The position numbers and the translations under genes are program-made. The notes under the pieces are model-generated. The model searched no databases. It was not told the DNA's origin and saw only the letters and a list, made by a program, of their open reading frames with translations. From the NCBI GenBank assembly GCA_028724545.1, contig JAQYCU010000004.1, positions 41,436 to 105,435 on the forward strand: DNA of 64,000 nucleotides. Direction: 5' to 3'. Of this stretch, positions 25,586 to 35,651 are shown piece after piece. Numbering within the stretch: position 1 is the first letter of the stretch; the number at the start of each line of letters is the position of its first letter. The stretch comes from a bacterium (GTDB taxonomy: Bacteria > Bacillota > Clostridia > Lachnospirales > Lachnospiraceae).

Positions 25586-27832
25586 ATGTTCGAAAAAGAG
25601 ATTGAAAGTATTGCATCAAAGGGAAGCAATGAAGAAATTTATACCGGTCTGCTGCAGTTAACAAAAGAAATGATGCAGCAAAAAGGGCGTATACAGGGTA
25701 AGAAAAAAATATATTATATTTCAGCAGAGTTTCTGATTGGAAAACTTCTGTCAAACAATCTGATTAATTTAGGCATTTATGATCAGGTCGCAGAGGCTTT
25801 GAAGCGTCATGGCAAGTCTATGGCAGAAATCGAAGAGATTGAGAATGAGCCATCTTTAGGTAACGGTGGTCTTGGCCGTCTTGCAGCCTGCTTTCTGGAT
25901 TCTATTGCCACACTTGGACTTCCGGGAGATGGTATTGGCTTAAATTATCATCTGGGACTCTTTAAACAGGAGTTTGTTCAGAATCTGCAAAGAGAAGTTC
26001 CTAATCCGTGGATGACAGACAAAAGCTGGCTTCGCCGTACAGATGTCAGTTATCCGGTAATATTAGGAGGCAAAACAGTACAGTCTGTTATGTATGAAAT
26101 AGACGTAACCGGTTATGATAATAAGTGTAATACATTGAAATTATTTGATTTGGATTCTGTAGATGAGTCCATTGTTTCAGGCGACAGCATTTATTTTGAT
26201 AAAGAAAATATTGCGAAAAACCTGACATTATTCTTATATCCGGATGACAGTGATTATCAGGGACAGCTTCTTCGTATCTATCAGCAGTACTTTATGGTAA
26301 GTAATGCAGCACAGCTGATTATTGACGAGGCAGTAGCAAAGGGAAGCAATCTTTATGACCTTCCGGAGTATGCTGTAATTCAGATTAATGATACACATCC
26401 GACGATGGTGATTCCAGAGATGATTCGTCTGCTGATGCTTCGGGGAATTGAGATTGATGATGCCATTAAGATTGTATCTTCTATGTGTGCTTATACCAAT
26501 CATACAATTCTGGCAGAAGCATTGGAAAAATGGCCACTCTGGTTCTTAGAGCGTGTCGTTCCACAGCTGATTCCAATTATCAAAATGCTGGATGTCAAGG
26601 TAAAAGAAAAGTATCAGGACGAAAGAGTATATATTATTGATAAAGAAGAACGTGTACATATGGCACATATTGATATCCATTACGGATTCAGTGTCAATGG
26701 TGTGGCTGCACTTCATACACAGATTCTGGAAGACAGCGAATTAAAGCCGTTTAAAGATATTTATCCAAATAAATTCAATAATAAGACAAATGGTATTACA
26801 TTCAGAAGATGGTTATTGCATTGTAACCACGAATTATCTGATTTTATCAGCGAAAAGATTGGACAGGGCTACAAAAAAGATGCAGCTATGCTGGAAGAAC
26901 TTCTGAAAGTGGCAGATAATCCGTCAGATTTAGAAAAACTGCTTGCCATTAAAAAGGAGAAAAAAGTGCAGTTTAAGGAATATCTGCAGCAAAAAGAAGG
27001 CATTACAATTGATGAAAATTCCATCTATGATGTGCAGGTAAAACGTCTTCATGAATATAAAAGACAGCAGATGAATGCATTGTATATTATTTATAAATAT
27101 ATGCAGATTAAAGCAGGCAACAAGCCGAAAACACCGATTACCATGATTTTTGGTGCGAAGGCAGCTCCGGCTTATACAATTGCAAAGGATATTATCCATT
27201 TGATTCTCTGCCTGTCCGAAGTGATTCAGAAAGACCCGGAAGTCAGCCCGTATCTGAAAGTGGTTATGCTTGAAAATTATAACGTAACATATGCAGAAAA
27301 AGTGATTCCGGCAGCAGATATTTCTGAACAGATTTCACTGGCGTCAAAAGAAGCAAGTGGTACCGGAAATATGAAGTTTATGTTAAATGGTGCCATAACA
27401 CTTGGAACAGAAGACGGTGCAAATGTAGAAATCCATCAGTTTGTGGGAGATGACAATATCTACATCTTTGGTGAGTCCAGTGATGAAGTAATTGCACACT
27501 ATAATAAGGCAGATTATTCTTCAGAAAAAATATATGACGAAGATAAGGAAATTGCAAAATTAGTTGATTTCATTATCAGCAAGGAAATGTTTGCAGTAGG
27601 CAACAAAAAGAGCCTGATTCGTCTTTATATGGAACTGGTAACAAAAGACTGGTTTATGACATTACTTGATATTAAGGATTACATCAGGGTAAAAGAACAG
27701 GCATTTGCAGATTATGAAAATCGCGAAGCCTGGGCAAAGAAGATGCTTGTCAATATCAGCAAGGCAGGATTTTTCTCATCTGACCGTACCATTGCCCAGT
27801 ACAATGAAGATATCTGGAAATTAAATCAGTAA
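25586..27832 (+). CDS. glgP: Glycogen/alpha-glucan phosphorylase
   Basis: Releases glucose-1-phosphate from alpha-1,4-glucans. It is 748 residues, shorter than the ~800-residue enzymes but typical for Clostridia. [17 protein letters not shown] and [16 protein letters not shown] are family blocks, INDTHPTM is conserved, and [15 protein letters not shown] holds the PLP lysine at residue ~597. RBS CGAAGGAGG. It stands as a single transcript with its own promoter and a hairpin behind. Confidence 0.95.
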   Translation: MFEKEIESIASKGSNEEIYTGLLQLTKEMMQQKGRIQGKKKIYYISAEFLIGKLLSNNLINLGIYDQVAEALKRHGKSMAEIEEIENEPSLGNGGLGRLAACFLDSIATLGLPGDGIGLNYHLGLFKQEFVQNLQREVPNPWMTDKSWLRRTDVSYPVILGGKTVQSVMYEIDVTGYDNKCNTLKLFDLDSVDESIVSGDSIYFDKENIAKNLTLFLYPDDSDYQGQLLRIYQQYFMVSNAAQLIIDEAVAKGSNLYDLPEYAVIQINDTHPTMVIPEMIRLLMLRGIEIDDAIKIVSSMCAYTNHTILAEALEKWPLWFLERVVPQLIPIIKMLDVKVKEKYQDERVYIIDKEERVHMAHIDIHYGFSVNGVAALHTQILEDSELKPFKDIYPNKFNNKTNGITFRRWLLHCNHELSDFISEKIGQGYKKDAAMLEELLKVADNPSDLEKLLAIKKEKKVQFKEYLQQKEGITIDENSIYDVQVKRLHEYKRQQMNALYIIYKYMQIKAGNKPKTPITMIFGAKAAPAYTIAKDIIHLILCLSEVIQKDPEVSPYLKVVMLENYNVTYAEKVIPAADISEQISLASKEASGTGNMKFMLNGAITLGTEDGANVEIHQFVGDDNIYIFGESSDEVIAHYNKADYSSEKIYDEDKEIAKLVDFIISKEMFAVGNKKSLIRLYMELVTKDWFMTLLDIKDYIRVKEQAFADYENREAWAKKMLVNISKAGFFSSDRTIAQYNEDIWKLNQ

Positions 27833-27854
27833 ATAATGTATTAGTAAATACAGT

Positions 27855-27891
27855 AGGTATCCCACCAATGCTTGTTGGTGGGATACCTTTG
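27855..27891 (+). terminator. Hairpin after glgP
   Basis: AGGTATCCCACCAA (27855-27868) pairs with TTGGTGGGATACCT (27875-27888). The following T-run is only three bases, so termination may be weak. Confidence 0.6.
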
Positions 27892-27916
27892 TCTTATGGA
27901 AGAAAGGTGTGAAAGT

Positions 27917-28105
27917 ATGCAGTGCTTGGCAGCAGGCAGGATGGTGGCATCGCCGGAAGCTATTCTTATTATTGTCATTATTGCAGTAATTGGATATGGT
28001 ATCGTTTCCTTTGTGGCAAACAAAAAATGGGGATACAGCAGAAAAAGAGAAGAGGAATTGGAGGAGGAAACGGATATTTCTATGCAAAGGAAGAAAGAAT
28101 TGTGA
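27917..28105 (+). CDS. Small single-span membrane protein, unknown
   Basis: A 62-residue frame with AAAGGTG seven bases before the ATG. It has a hydrophobic segment, AILIIVIIAVIGYGIVSFVA (residues ~14-33), and a charged tail rich in Glu, Lys and Arg. A longer in-frame start at 27872 falls inside the glgP hairpin and is unlikely. I recognise no family. It lies 82 bases before pfk on the same strand. Confidence 0.5.
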   Translation: MQCLAAGRMVASPEAILIIVIIAVIGYGIVSFVANKKWGYSRKREEELEEETDISMQRKKEL

Positions 28106-28186
28106 TTTGCGCAATGGTGTAGAATATGGTAAAATTATGTCGTAATTGAATTTGAAATGTTGGACATGCAGAAAGGCAGGTTATAC

Positions 28187-29260
28187 ATGAAAAGAATTGG
28201 ATTTTTGACGAGTGGTGGCGATTGCCAGAGTTTAAATGCAACAATGCGTGGGGTTGCAAAAACCCTGTATCAAACCTATCCTGATGTTGAGATATATGGA
28301 ATTTTAGAAGGATATAAAGGCTTGATTTATGGAAATTACCGTGTAATGGAACCAAAAGATTTTTCCGGTATTCTGACGGAAGGTGGTACAATTATTGGTA
28401 CTTCCCGTCAGCCGTTCAAGCATATGCGTACACCGGATGAAAATGGTCTGGACAAGGTTGAGGCTATGAAGAGCAATTACAAAAAATGGGGATTGGATTG
28501 TCTTGTGATTCTTGGTGGAAATGGAACCCATAAAACAGCAAATTTACTTCGTGAGGAAGGCTGCAATGTGGTAACGCTTCCTAAGACAATTGATAATGAC
28601 ATTTGGGGTACCGATATTACATTTGGTTTCCAGAGTGCAGTCAATATCGCAACCAATGCAATTGATTGTATTCATACGACAGCTGCTTCACACGGACGTG
28701 TGTTTATTGTTGAGGTAATGGGACACAAAGTGGGTTGGCTGACACTTCATGCCGGTATTGCAGGTGGTGCTGATATTATTCTTCTGCCGGAGATACCGTA
28801 TGACATTGATTCGGTAGTAAGGGCGTTGGACAAGAGAACAAAAGAAGGAAAGCGTTTCTCTATTCTTGCCGTAGCAGAAGGTGCGATTTCAAAAGAAGAC
28901 GCAGCCCTGACGAAAAAAGAATTAAAAGCAAAACGAAAAGCAAACCCATTCCCTTCCATTTCTTATCAGATTGGAAAGGAAATCGAAGAGAAGACGGGAC
29001 AGGAAGTTCGGATTACGGTTCCGGGACATACCCAGAGAGGTGGGGAACCGTGCCCTTACGACAGAGTGATTTCCAGCCGTCTGGGTGCTGCAGCAGCAAG
29101 GCTGATTATTGAAGAAAAATATGGTTATATGGTTGGCTTCCGTGATGGCGAAGTTGTACCGGTACCTTTGGAAGAAGTAGCAGGAAAATTAAAAATGGTA
29201 GACCCAGAGTCCACGATTATCAAAGAAGCAAAAGGACTTGGAATCTGCTTTGGTGATTAA
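28187..29260 (+). CDS. 6-phosphofructokinase (mixed-substrate-type PfkA family)
   Basis: Phosphorylates fructose-6-phosphate, committing sugar to glycolysis. It is 357 residues. The phosphoryl-donor loops are GGNGTHKTA (in place of GGDGS) and PKTIDND (in place of PGTIDND). The lysine in the second motif is usual in pyrophosphate-dependent and mixed-substrate forms, whereas the glycine after Asn in the first is ATP-like. So the donor (ATP or PPi) is uncertain. ATG at 28187 is chosen because AAAGGCAGG precedes it. dnaX starts 18 bases after the stop. Confidence 0.9.
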   Translation: MKRIGFLTSGGDCQSLNATMRGVAKTLYQTYPDVEIYGILEGYKGLIYGNYRVMEPKDFSGILTEGGTIIGTSRQPFKHMRTPDENGLDKVEAMKSNYKKWGLDCLVILGGNGTHKTANLLREEGCNVVTLPKTIDNDIWGTDITFGFQSAVNIATNAIDCIHTTAASHGRVFIVEVMGHKVGWLTLHAGIAGGADIILLPEIPYDIDSVVRALDKRTKEGKRFSILAVAEGAISKEDAALTKKELKAKRKANPFPSISYQIGKEIEEKTGQEVRITVPGHTQRGGEPCPYDRVISSRLGAAAARLIIEEKYGYMVGFRDGEVVPVPLEEVAGKLKMVDPESTIIKEAKGLGICFGD

Positions 29261-29278
29261 TATCAGGAGGTAATAAGC

Positions 29279-30856
29279 ATGTCATATACAGCGTTGTATC
29301 GGAAGTTTAGACCCGGAGAATTTGATGAAGTAAAGGGACAGGAGCATATAGTCACAACACTTCGCAATCAGATTCAGACAGAACGCATTGGACATGCTTA
29401 TCTTTTTTGTGGAACAAGAGGAACAGGAAAGACAACGGTAGCGAAGATTCTGGCAAAGGCAGTTAACTGCCAGCATCCGGTCAATGGCAATCCCTGCAAT
29501 GAGTGTGAGATTTGTAAGAAGATTAATAACCAGACCTCTATGAATGTAATCGAGATTGATGCAGCTTCAAACAATGGTGTTGGAAATATCCGCGATATTA
29601 TTGAAGAAGTACAATATTCACCGGCAGAGGGAAAATACAAAGTCTACATTATTGATGAGGTGCATATGTTGTCTACAGGAGCATTTAATGCACTGTTAAA
29701 GACATTAGAAGAGCCACCGTCTTATGTGATTTTTATTCTCGCTACGACAGAGCCGCATAAGATTCCGATTACCATTCATTCCAGATGCCAGCGTTATGAT
29801 TTTCGTCGGATTTCCATTGATACGATAGAGGCGAGATTACGGGAATTGGTTGATAAGGAGCAGGTACAGGCAGAGGAAAAGGCACTTCGCTATATTGCCA
29901 AAACAGCAGATGGTTCCCTGCGTGATGCGCTGAGCCTGTTAGACCAGTGTATCGCTTTTTATCTGGGACAAGAACTGACATACGAAAGAGCATTGGAAGT
30001 GCTTGGAGCAGTTGATACGGCTGTATACAGCAGGATGTTTCAGTATATCACAGTGCAGAATGTAATTGGATGCGTAGAACTGCTTGATGAGATGATGGCA
30101 ATGGGACGTGATTTGGAACAGTTTATCAGTGAATTTATCTGGTATCTGCGTGGACTGATGTTAGTGGATGCTTCGGAGCAGGGAGGCGACCTGCTGGATG
30201 TATCGCAGGAACAGTTACAGCAGATGAAAGAAGAAGGAAAGATGACAGATGTAAATACGCTGATACGTTATATCCGTATTTTGTCAGAACTGTCGAACCA
30301 GCTTCGTTATGCTTCCCAAAAAAGAGTGCTGTTTGAAGTGACACTGATTAAACTGTGCAGGCCACAAATGGACCAGCCACAGGATGTCACAACCCTGTCA
30401 AACCGTCTGACAGCACTGGAAAATAAGATAGAACGGGGTGAGTTGACTGTAAAACAAGGCAATTCGTCACCGGCAGGGGGAGAATCACAGCAGGAAGCAC
30501 CACGAAAGGAAGAGCCTAAAATATTGCCGAAAGCATTGCCGGAAGATATCAGGGAAGTGCTTAACCGTTGGAATGAAATACTGGTTGCTTATGGACAGCC
30601 GGGAGAAAATATGCTTTCGCAGGCAAAGCGTATTCTTTCAGACAGAGGGACTTTGTTACTCCAGTTTACGGACGAAGTGGCAGAGGGCTTTTTCATACAG
30701 AATAGTGGGCAGGAATTGCAATGCCTGAAAAATGTGATTCAGGGGATTATCGGAAAAGAAATTGTTATTGAAACGCGCACAGTTGACGGGCGTGTAAATG
30801 ACAAATACGAGGATATTGCCCAAATGATTCATTTTGATGGGATAGAGTATGTTTAG
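29279..30856 (+). CDS. dnaX: DNA polymerase III subunits gamma and tau
   Basis: The clamp-loader ATPase. In 525 residues: Walker A GTRGTGKTT (~44-52), four cysteines of the zinc site in CQHPVNGNPCNECEICK, Walker B VYIIDEVHML, sensor 1 and the SRC motif HSRCQRYDF. The variable region after ~residue 370 and a tau-type C-terminal domain follow. I see no A-rich slippery site that would give a separate gamma form. RBS CAGGAGG. It heads the conserved dnaX-ybaB-recR cluster. Confidence 0.96.
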   Translation: MSYTALYRKFRPGEFDEVKGQEHIVTTLRNQIQTERIGHAYLFCGTRGTGKTTVAKILAKAVNCQHPVNGNPCNECEICKKINNQTSMNVIEIDAASNNGVGNIRDIIEEVQYSPAEGKYKVYIIDEVHMLSTGAFNALLKTLEEPPSYVIFILATTEPHKIPITIHSRCQRYDFRRISIDTIEARLRELVDKEQVQAEEKALRYIAKTADGSLRDALSLLDQCIAFYLGQELTYERALEVLGAVDTAVYSRMFQYITVQNVIGCVELLDEMMAMGRDLEQFISEFIWYLRGLMLVDASEQGGDLLDVSQEQLQQMKEEGKMTDVNTLIRYIRILSELSNQLRYASQKRVLFEVTLIKLCRPQMDQPQDVTTLSNRLTALENKIERGELTVKQGNSSPAGGESQQEAPRKEEPKILPKALPEDIREVLNRWNEILVAYGQPGENMLSQAKRILSDRGTLLLQFTDEVAEGFFIQNSGQELQCLKNVIQGIIGKEIVIETRTVDGRVNDKYEDIAQMIHFDGIEYV

Positions 30857-30872
30857 AAGAAAAATAAAACTT

Positions 30873-30900
30873 TTGCAAAAAAGCAGAAGATAGATATAAT
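30873..30900 (+). promoter_or_regulatory. Promoter of ybaB-recR
   Basis: TTGCAA (30873-30878), 16 bases, TATAAT (30895-30900), in the gap after dnaX. Confidence 0.6.
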
Positions 30901-30936
30901 AAAGAATAGAAAGTTAGTAATGGAGGATTTAATATT

Positions 30937-31278
30937 ATGGCAAAAAGAGGTGGTTTTCCGGGTGGAGCAATGCCGGGAAATATGAACAATTTGATGAAGC
31001 AGGCACAGAGAATGCAGCGTCAGATGGAAGAAAAATCAAAAGAAATGGAAGAAAAAGAGTGGGAGGCAACAGCTGGTGGTGGAGCCGTTACGGTTCGTGT
31101 ATCCGGCAAAAAAGAAGTACTTTCTGTAAAACTTTCTGAAGAAGTTGTGGACCCGGATGATATTGAAATGTTAGAAGATTTAATTGTTGCAGCAACAAAT
31201 GAGGCTCTCCGTAAGATGGAAGAAGAGAATGCTGCCATGATGGAACAGTTAACTGGTGGTTTAGGTGGTTTATTCTAA
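30937..31278 (+). CDS. ybaB: YbaB/EbfC nucleoid-associated protein
   Basis: A 113-residue DNA-binding dimer. The start is glycine-rich ([20 protein letters not shown]), followed by a long charged helix and the central [23 protein letters not shown] core, with a glycine-rich end. It sits between dnaX and recR as in most bacteria. Confidence 0.95.
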   Translation: MAKRGGFPGGAMPGNMNNLMKQAQRMQRQMEEKSKEMEEKEWEATAGGGAVTVRVSGKKEVLSVKLSEEVVDPDDIEMLEDLIVAATNEALRKMEEENAAMMEQLTGGLGGLF

Positions 31279-31305
31279 ATACATTCGGAAATTGGAGTGT
31301 AAGAG

Positions 31306-31902
31306 ATGGATTTTTATAGTACGCAGATTAGTAATCTGGTAGAACAGCTGGCACATTTGCCGGGGATTGGTCAAAAGTCTGCACAGCGTCTGGCATTTCA
31401 TATATTAAATATGCCGGAAGAACAGGTAAATGGTCTGTCTTCTGCGATTGTCAGTGCGAAAAAGAATGTACGGTACTGCAAAGAGTGCTGTACCTATACG
31501 GATGAGGAGATTTGTCCGATTTGTGCAAATCCCAAACGGAATCATAAGCAGATTATGGTCGTTGAAAATCCACGTGACCTGGCAGCTTATGAAAAGACAG
31601 GAAAATTCGAGGGAGTTTACCACGTACTGCATGGAGCAATTTCTCCGATGGCAGGTATAGGTCCGCAGGATATTCGCCTGAGCGAATTGATGTGCCGTCT
31701 GCAGCAGGATGTGGATGAGGTGATTGTGGCCACAAATAAGAATCTGGAAGGAGATACAACAGCCACATATATCAGCAAATTAGTAAAACCGTTAGGAATC
31801 AAAGTGAGCCGTATTGCCAGTGGTGTTCCGGCAGGTGGTGACTTAGAGTACATTGACGAAGTGACACTGTATCGTGCATTTGAAGGCAGGGTGGATATGT
31901 GA
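31306..31902 (+). CDS. recR: Recombination protein RecR
   Basis: 198 residues, normal length. The N-terminal helix-hairpin-helix (LAHLPGIGQKSAQRLAFH), the four-cysteine zinc site CKECC...CPIC (~57-72) and the TOPRIM segment IMVVENPRDLAAYE with TNKNLEGDTTA are all present. It acts with RecFO in gap repair. No clear terminator follows; the gap 31903-31992 shows nothing of note. Confidence 0.97.
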   Translation: MDFYSTQISNLVEQLAHLPGIGQKSAQRLAFHILNMPEEQVNGLSSAIVSAKKNVRYCKECCTYTDEEICPICANPKRNHKQIMVVENPRDLAAYEKTGKFEGVYHVLHGAISPMAGIGPQDIRLSELMCRLQQDVDEVIVATNKNLEGDTTATYISKLVKPLGIKVSRIASGVPAGGDLEYIDEVTLYRAFEGRVDM

Positions 31903-31992
31903 TTCCCTGTATAACGCGATATCGTTTGCTTTTGTAAGCATAACGGTAATACATTTTATACAAAATAATATTTTTACTTTCTGCATAAAAAA

Positions 31993-32583
31993 TTACAAAA
32001 ACACTTTCAGAATCCCTTCTGTTGTAAAATCAGATAGCTCTACAACGGTAGAAAGATGAGTGGTTTGTAATGTGGAATGACAATTTTTGCCTGAAATATT
32101 GACGATACCCGTAATGGAGGCATCGCCGATTTCGGGCAATTTTTTTTGCACACCGATTCCCGGCAGTAATGGAACATTGCCAAGTGTAATATAGCCAACG
32201 TGCTGCCGGATGCCGAGAGAAGCATCAATGGCTATAATAAAAGGGGAATAAAATAGTTTTTTGATATTATAAACCGTTTTTTCTAAATTCATTGCGTGTA
32301 CTGGCTCTGCCAGAGTGCCAAAAACCGAAGGCATGGCAGAGGGGGAATGACTTTTTGAAAATTCTGTCAGCAAATTTGTTCCTATTAATGGCCCGAAACA
32401 ATCTCCGGTTGCACGGTCTGAGCCGATACACAGAAAGACAATATGCTGCTTTTTTTGTGCTGCCAGTTTTTTGAGCTGGCGCATTTGTTTTGTAAAGGCA
32501 GAAAGTGCTTTTTTCTGGTGCACATTATAATAGCAGATATCGCCTGCTATCTCTGTCAGTGATTCGTTTAATAGCTGATTCAT
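31993..32583 (-). CDS. yyaC: Spore protease YyaC family protein
   Basis: A 196-residue protein of the YyaC family, related to the germination protease Gpr fold. CIGSDRATGDCFGPLIGTNL and AIDASLGIRQHVGYITLGN are family motifs, with DASI and NISGKNC further on. Expressed late in the forespore in Bacillus; its substrate is not established here. A sigma-G-like promoter is seen 41 bases upstream, which supports forespore expression. Convergent with recR. Confidence 0.9.
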   Translation of the reverse strand: MNQLLNESLTEIAGDICYYNVHQKKALSAFTKQMRQLKKLAAQKKQHIVFLCIGSDRATGDCFGPLIGTNLLTEFSKSHSPSAMPSVFGTLAEPVHAMNLEKTVYNIKKLFYSPFIIAIDASLGIRQHVGYITLGNVPLLPGIGVQKKLPEIGDASITGIVNISGKNCHSTLQTTHLSTVVELSDFTTEGILKVFL

Positions 32584-32624
32584 AAATATTCTCCGTTTCT
32601 TTTTTTGTCAGATAAATTCATATG

Positions 32625-32655
32625 GAGTATGTCCGGTTTCCAAAGGATTTAAACA
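32625..32655 (-). promoter_or_regulatory. Sigma-G/F-like promoter of yyaC
   Basis: On the minus strand TGTTTA (32655-32650), 18 bases, CATACTC (32631-32625). This is close to the forespore consensus TGAATA-N18-CATACTA. Confidence 0.5.
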
Positions 32656-32791
32656 CGCTATGGAAGGATATGGCAGAAAGTCGAATCATTTCGATAAATA
32701 GGGGGAGAAAGTTTGTCCGTTCGACAAAATATGAAGGGACGGGGTGTTACAATCGCAATAGCAAGTGACAGATAGGAGGGTGCAAAACAGA

Positions 32792-34123
32792 ATGGCAAAA
32801 AGAGAATATGGAAAACCAAAGGAAAAAAGTGCATACCGGTTTTATGAATTGCCGGAGAATATTCGCCAGATGGGGGAACAACCGGAACAAAAACGTGTTT
32901 ATATTGAAGATTATGTCATTACCTATATGCATCAGATTTTTCAGACAAAACAGCAGGAAGCAGTTGTGATTTTTGTGGGACAAAAAGGAGAGGAACAGGC
33001 AAAAGACTGCAGTTTTATTTATGGGGCAGTCGGGATAGAACTGGATTTGCCGGAAGGGACAAAAGCATTTACGGATGATACGTGGGATGAAATCTATGAA
33101 AAAGTATGTGGCAGTTTTCCGGGAGCACAGGTGCTTGGCTGGGGCTGTGGTGTCAGTATGTGGAACAGCCAGATTGATAAAAGTGTACAAATGATTCAGG
33201 AAAAATATTTTTCACAGGAAGAAAAAGTACTTTTTTTGGAGGATTTAGGGGAGAAAGAAGAAAAAATTTATCATTGGCATAATGGAAAATTAGTAGAAAT
33301 GCCGGGATATGTCATTTATTACGACAAAAATCCTTTGATGCAGGAGTATATGCTGCAGGGACAGCCAAAGAAAAGTTTTGAAGCAGAATATAAAGATGAC
33401 GTAACGGCAGATGTACGAAAAGTGATACAGCAAAAAGAAGAAAAGGAAGAAACAAAGAAGTTTGCTTTTTATAGTGTGACAGCTGCTGCAATTTTGCTGG
33501 CAGTGCTGGGTGCCAATCTGTTAGTGCAGAGTAATCAGAAGATAGAAAGTCTGGAAAAAACATTAGAAACTTTGTCGCATGCGACGGCAGATGTAACAAG
33601 TAAGCCGACAGAAGAAGATGCGACAACGGATGTAACAAGTAAGCCGAAAGAAGAAGGTGCGACAACGGATGTGACAAGTGCGCCGGCAGAAGAAACACAG
33701 GAAGCATTTCTTCCTGATGCCTCAGTTCTTCCAGAGCAGACGGTGCCACCTGTTTTGTCAAAAGAGCAGGCAGCAGCCAATAGCAAAGCAGATAAAAGCA
33801 AGGCAACAGCAAGCAGCAAGTCAAACAAGAGCAAGTCGGAGGAAAGCAAGGCAACAGCAAGCAGCAAGTCAGATGACAGCAAGACGACAGCAAATAGCAA
33901 GTCAGAGGAAAGCAAGACAACAGCGAATACAAAATCCGAAAATGTAAAAAAAGCAAATGCAGCAGCGAGTAATCAAAGTTACATTGTACGGTCCGGGGAT
34001 ACGTTAAGCCAGATTGTATGGAGGCAGTATCACGATATGCAGTATATGGAGAATGTCAAGAAAATAAATCACATTAAAAACGAAGATGAAATTAAAGCCG
34101 GACAACTTCTGGTTTTACCATAA
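32792..34123 (+). CDS. LysM-domain membrane protein with unusual repetitive linker
   Basis: A 443-residue protein that I do not recognise as a whole. Residues ~1-205 form an alpha/beta domain of unknown type. One membrane segment, FAFYSVTAAAILLAVLGANLL, is at ~residues 225-245. Next are a short coiled segment and an extracellular low-complexity linker: three 13-residue copies of a DVTSKPTEEDATT type, then many SKS/ATASSKS repeats. A C-terminal LysM domain (SYIVRSGDTLSQIVWRQYH) ends the protein and should bind peptidoglycan. The first domain is cytoplasmic by this topology. AGGAGGG before the ATG at 32792 fixes the start. Divergent from yyaC. Confidence 0.8.
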   Translation: MAKREYGKPKEKSAYRFYELPENIRQMGEQPEQKRVYIEDYVITYMHQIFQTKQQEAVVIFVGQKGEEQAKDCSFIYGAVGIELDLPEGTKAFTDDTWDEIYEKVCGSFPGAQVLGWGCGVSMWNSQIDKSVQMIQEKYFSQEEKVLFLEDLGEKEEKIYHWHNGKLVEMPGYVIYYDKNPLMQEYMLQGQPKKSFEAEYKDDVTADVRKVIQQKEEKEETKKFAFYSVTAAAILLAVLGANLLVQSNQKIESLEKTLETLSHATADVTSKPTEEDATTDVTSKPKEEGATTDVTSAPAEETQEAFLPDASVLPEQTVPPVLSKEQAAANSKADKSKATASSKSNKSKSEESKATASSKSDDSKTTANSKSEESKTTANTKSENVKKANAAASNQSYIVRSGDTLSQIVWRQYHDMQYMENVKKINHIKNEDEIKAGQLLVLP

Positions 34124-34259
34124 TGCAGAAACAGATAAAAATGCGAATGATTTTACGATAGTGCAATCTGTCAGTTCAGAAAAAAAGAGTGCATTTGCTG
34201 TCAAGTTATAGTATACTACCATTTAGAAAATCAGGATAAATTCAGCGTGGAGGCAAATG

Positions 34260-35429
34260 ATGGAAAGTTTGATTGGACGTTCGTTTGATGTAATGGCTGT
34301 GAAGGAGCAGCACCGTAAGAGAATTACATTTCTTGTGTCAGCAGTGATATGTATTCTGATATGTGCTGTTGTGTTTTATCTGCTGTTTCATTGGTTTATT
34401 AACAGGCAATATGACTCTTATGAAGTGGTACAGGCTGTTTCCGTAAAAAATGGAAGTTCGCAGAATTATGTATCGTATGCGGATGGAGTGATTCGTTATG
34501 GAAGAGATGGCGTCACGACAGTTGATAATAAGGGTACATCGCTCTGGAGTGGAAGTTATGATATGGTAAACCCTAAAATTGATACCTGCCAGTCGAGCGC
34601 AGTGATAGCAGATATTGGTGGAAAATCACTCTATGTTTATAAAGGTGATGATACGGGTACCGACTTTTCCGTAGACTATCCGATAGTGCAGGCGTGCGTA
34701 TCCAGACAGGGCGTTATAGCCGTTATGTGGGAAGAAAGCGCATCAAACACAATTGCGATTTATAATCCGTTTGACCAGTCAAACAAACTGCTGGCAGAGA
34801 TACCGACCAATGTAGAGGACGGATACCCGGTATGTATGGATTTATCGCCGGACGGCAGCAGCATTGCCGTATCCTATTTATGTGTAACTTCGGGTGCAGC
34901 ACAAAGCAGGGTTACCTTTTACAATTTCTCAGAAGTAGGAAAAAATGCAAACTGCCTTGTGGGAGCACATAATTATAATGAAACCGTTATTTCAGAGATT
35001 CGCTTTCTGGATGAAGATAATGTGTGCTTATTTGGAGAAAAAGGATTTTATATCTGGAATAATATGAAGCAGCCAAAGGCAGTCGCTAAGAAAACATTTT
35101 CCGAAACGATAAAAAGTGCTTTTTGCAATGAAGATGTTGTAGGGATGATTCTGGATGCCGGCGAAGAAAAAGCACAGATGATTTTATATGATACAGAGGG
35201 CAAAAAGAAATTGTCCCAAAAAGTCGATGCTGATTATACCAGTGTGCAGATTTGCGAAGACGAAATCCTGTTAAATTCGGCTACAAAGTGCGTTGTATAT
35301 CGGACAAATGGTGTCAAAAAGTTTTCAAAAAATTTAAGCAGCAAAATCAGTTACTTCTTCCCGGGGCAGAAGACAAACCGTTATTTTCTGATTCAGGATT
35401 CCAAGATTAAGACAATCAAATTAAAATAA
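34260..35429 (+). CDS. Membrane-anchored beta-propeller-like protein (DUF5711-like)
   Basis: 389 residues: a short basic N-terminus, one membrane anchor (ITFLVSAVICILICAVVFYL, ~residues 22-42), then an extracytoplasmic domain of repeated beta strands such as GVIRYGRDGVTTVDNKGTSLW, resembling WD/PQQ-type propeller blades. The pattern fits DUF5711 proteins of Clostridia; function unknown. The second of two adjacent ATGs (34260) is better spaced from GGAGG at 34249-34253. The gene lies 136 bases after the LysM gene and may act with it at the envelope, which is inference only. Confidence 0.75.
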   Translation: MESLIGRSFDVMAVKEQHRKRITFLVSAVICILICAVVFYLLFHWFINRQYDSYEVVQAVSVKNGSSQNYVSYADGVIRYGRDGVTTVDNKGTSLWSGSYDMVNPKIDTCQSSAVIADIGGKSLYVYKGDDTGTDFSVDYPIVQACVSRQGVIAVMWEESASNTIAIYNPFDQSNKLLAEIPTNVEDGYPVCMDLSPDGSSIAVSYLCVTSGAAQSRVTFYNFSEVGKNANCLVGAHNYNETVISEIRFLDEDNVCLFGEKGFYIWNNMKQPKAVAKKTFSETIKSAFCNEDVVGMILDAGEEKAQMILYDTEGKKKLSQKVDADYTSVQICEDEILLNSATKCVVYRTNGVKKFSKNLSSKISYFFPGQKTNRYFLIQDSKIKTIKLK

Positions 35430-35443
35430 AACAGATTTCATAA

Positions 35444-35500
35444 AGAAGAACCGTTCCCCAAAACAGCAACAACAGTTGGCTTTTTGGACGGTTCTTTTTT
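35444..35500 (+). terminator. Terminator before secA
   Basis: GAAGAACCGT...CCCCAAAA pairs with TTTTTGG.ACGGTTC, followed by TTTTTT. Confidence 0.85.
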
Positions 35501-35519
35501 GATTTCCTTAAAATAAAAG

Positions 35520-35548
35520 TTGATTAGCAAAAGATTTAATGCTATACT
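35520..35548 (+). promoter_or_regulatory. Promoter of secA
   Basis: TTGATT (35520-35525), 17 bases, TATACT (35543-35548), with an extended TGC before the -10. Confidence 0.75.
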
Positions 35549-35651
35549 TTAGAATGGTTTGTTTTATTATTCACAAAGGAAATGACTACATACATAGATT
35601 ACAGACAGAAATATTTGTGCATAATTTAAAAAATAGATAGGAGCGAAGTTC

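Noticed and set aside
32987..33956. Minus-strand frames opposite the LysM gene with Leu/Cys repeats
   Set aside because: Mirror of the Ser/Lys-rich repeat coding on the plus strand.
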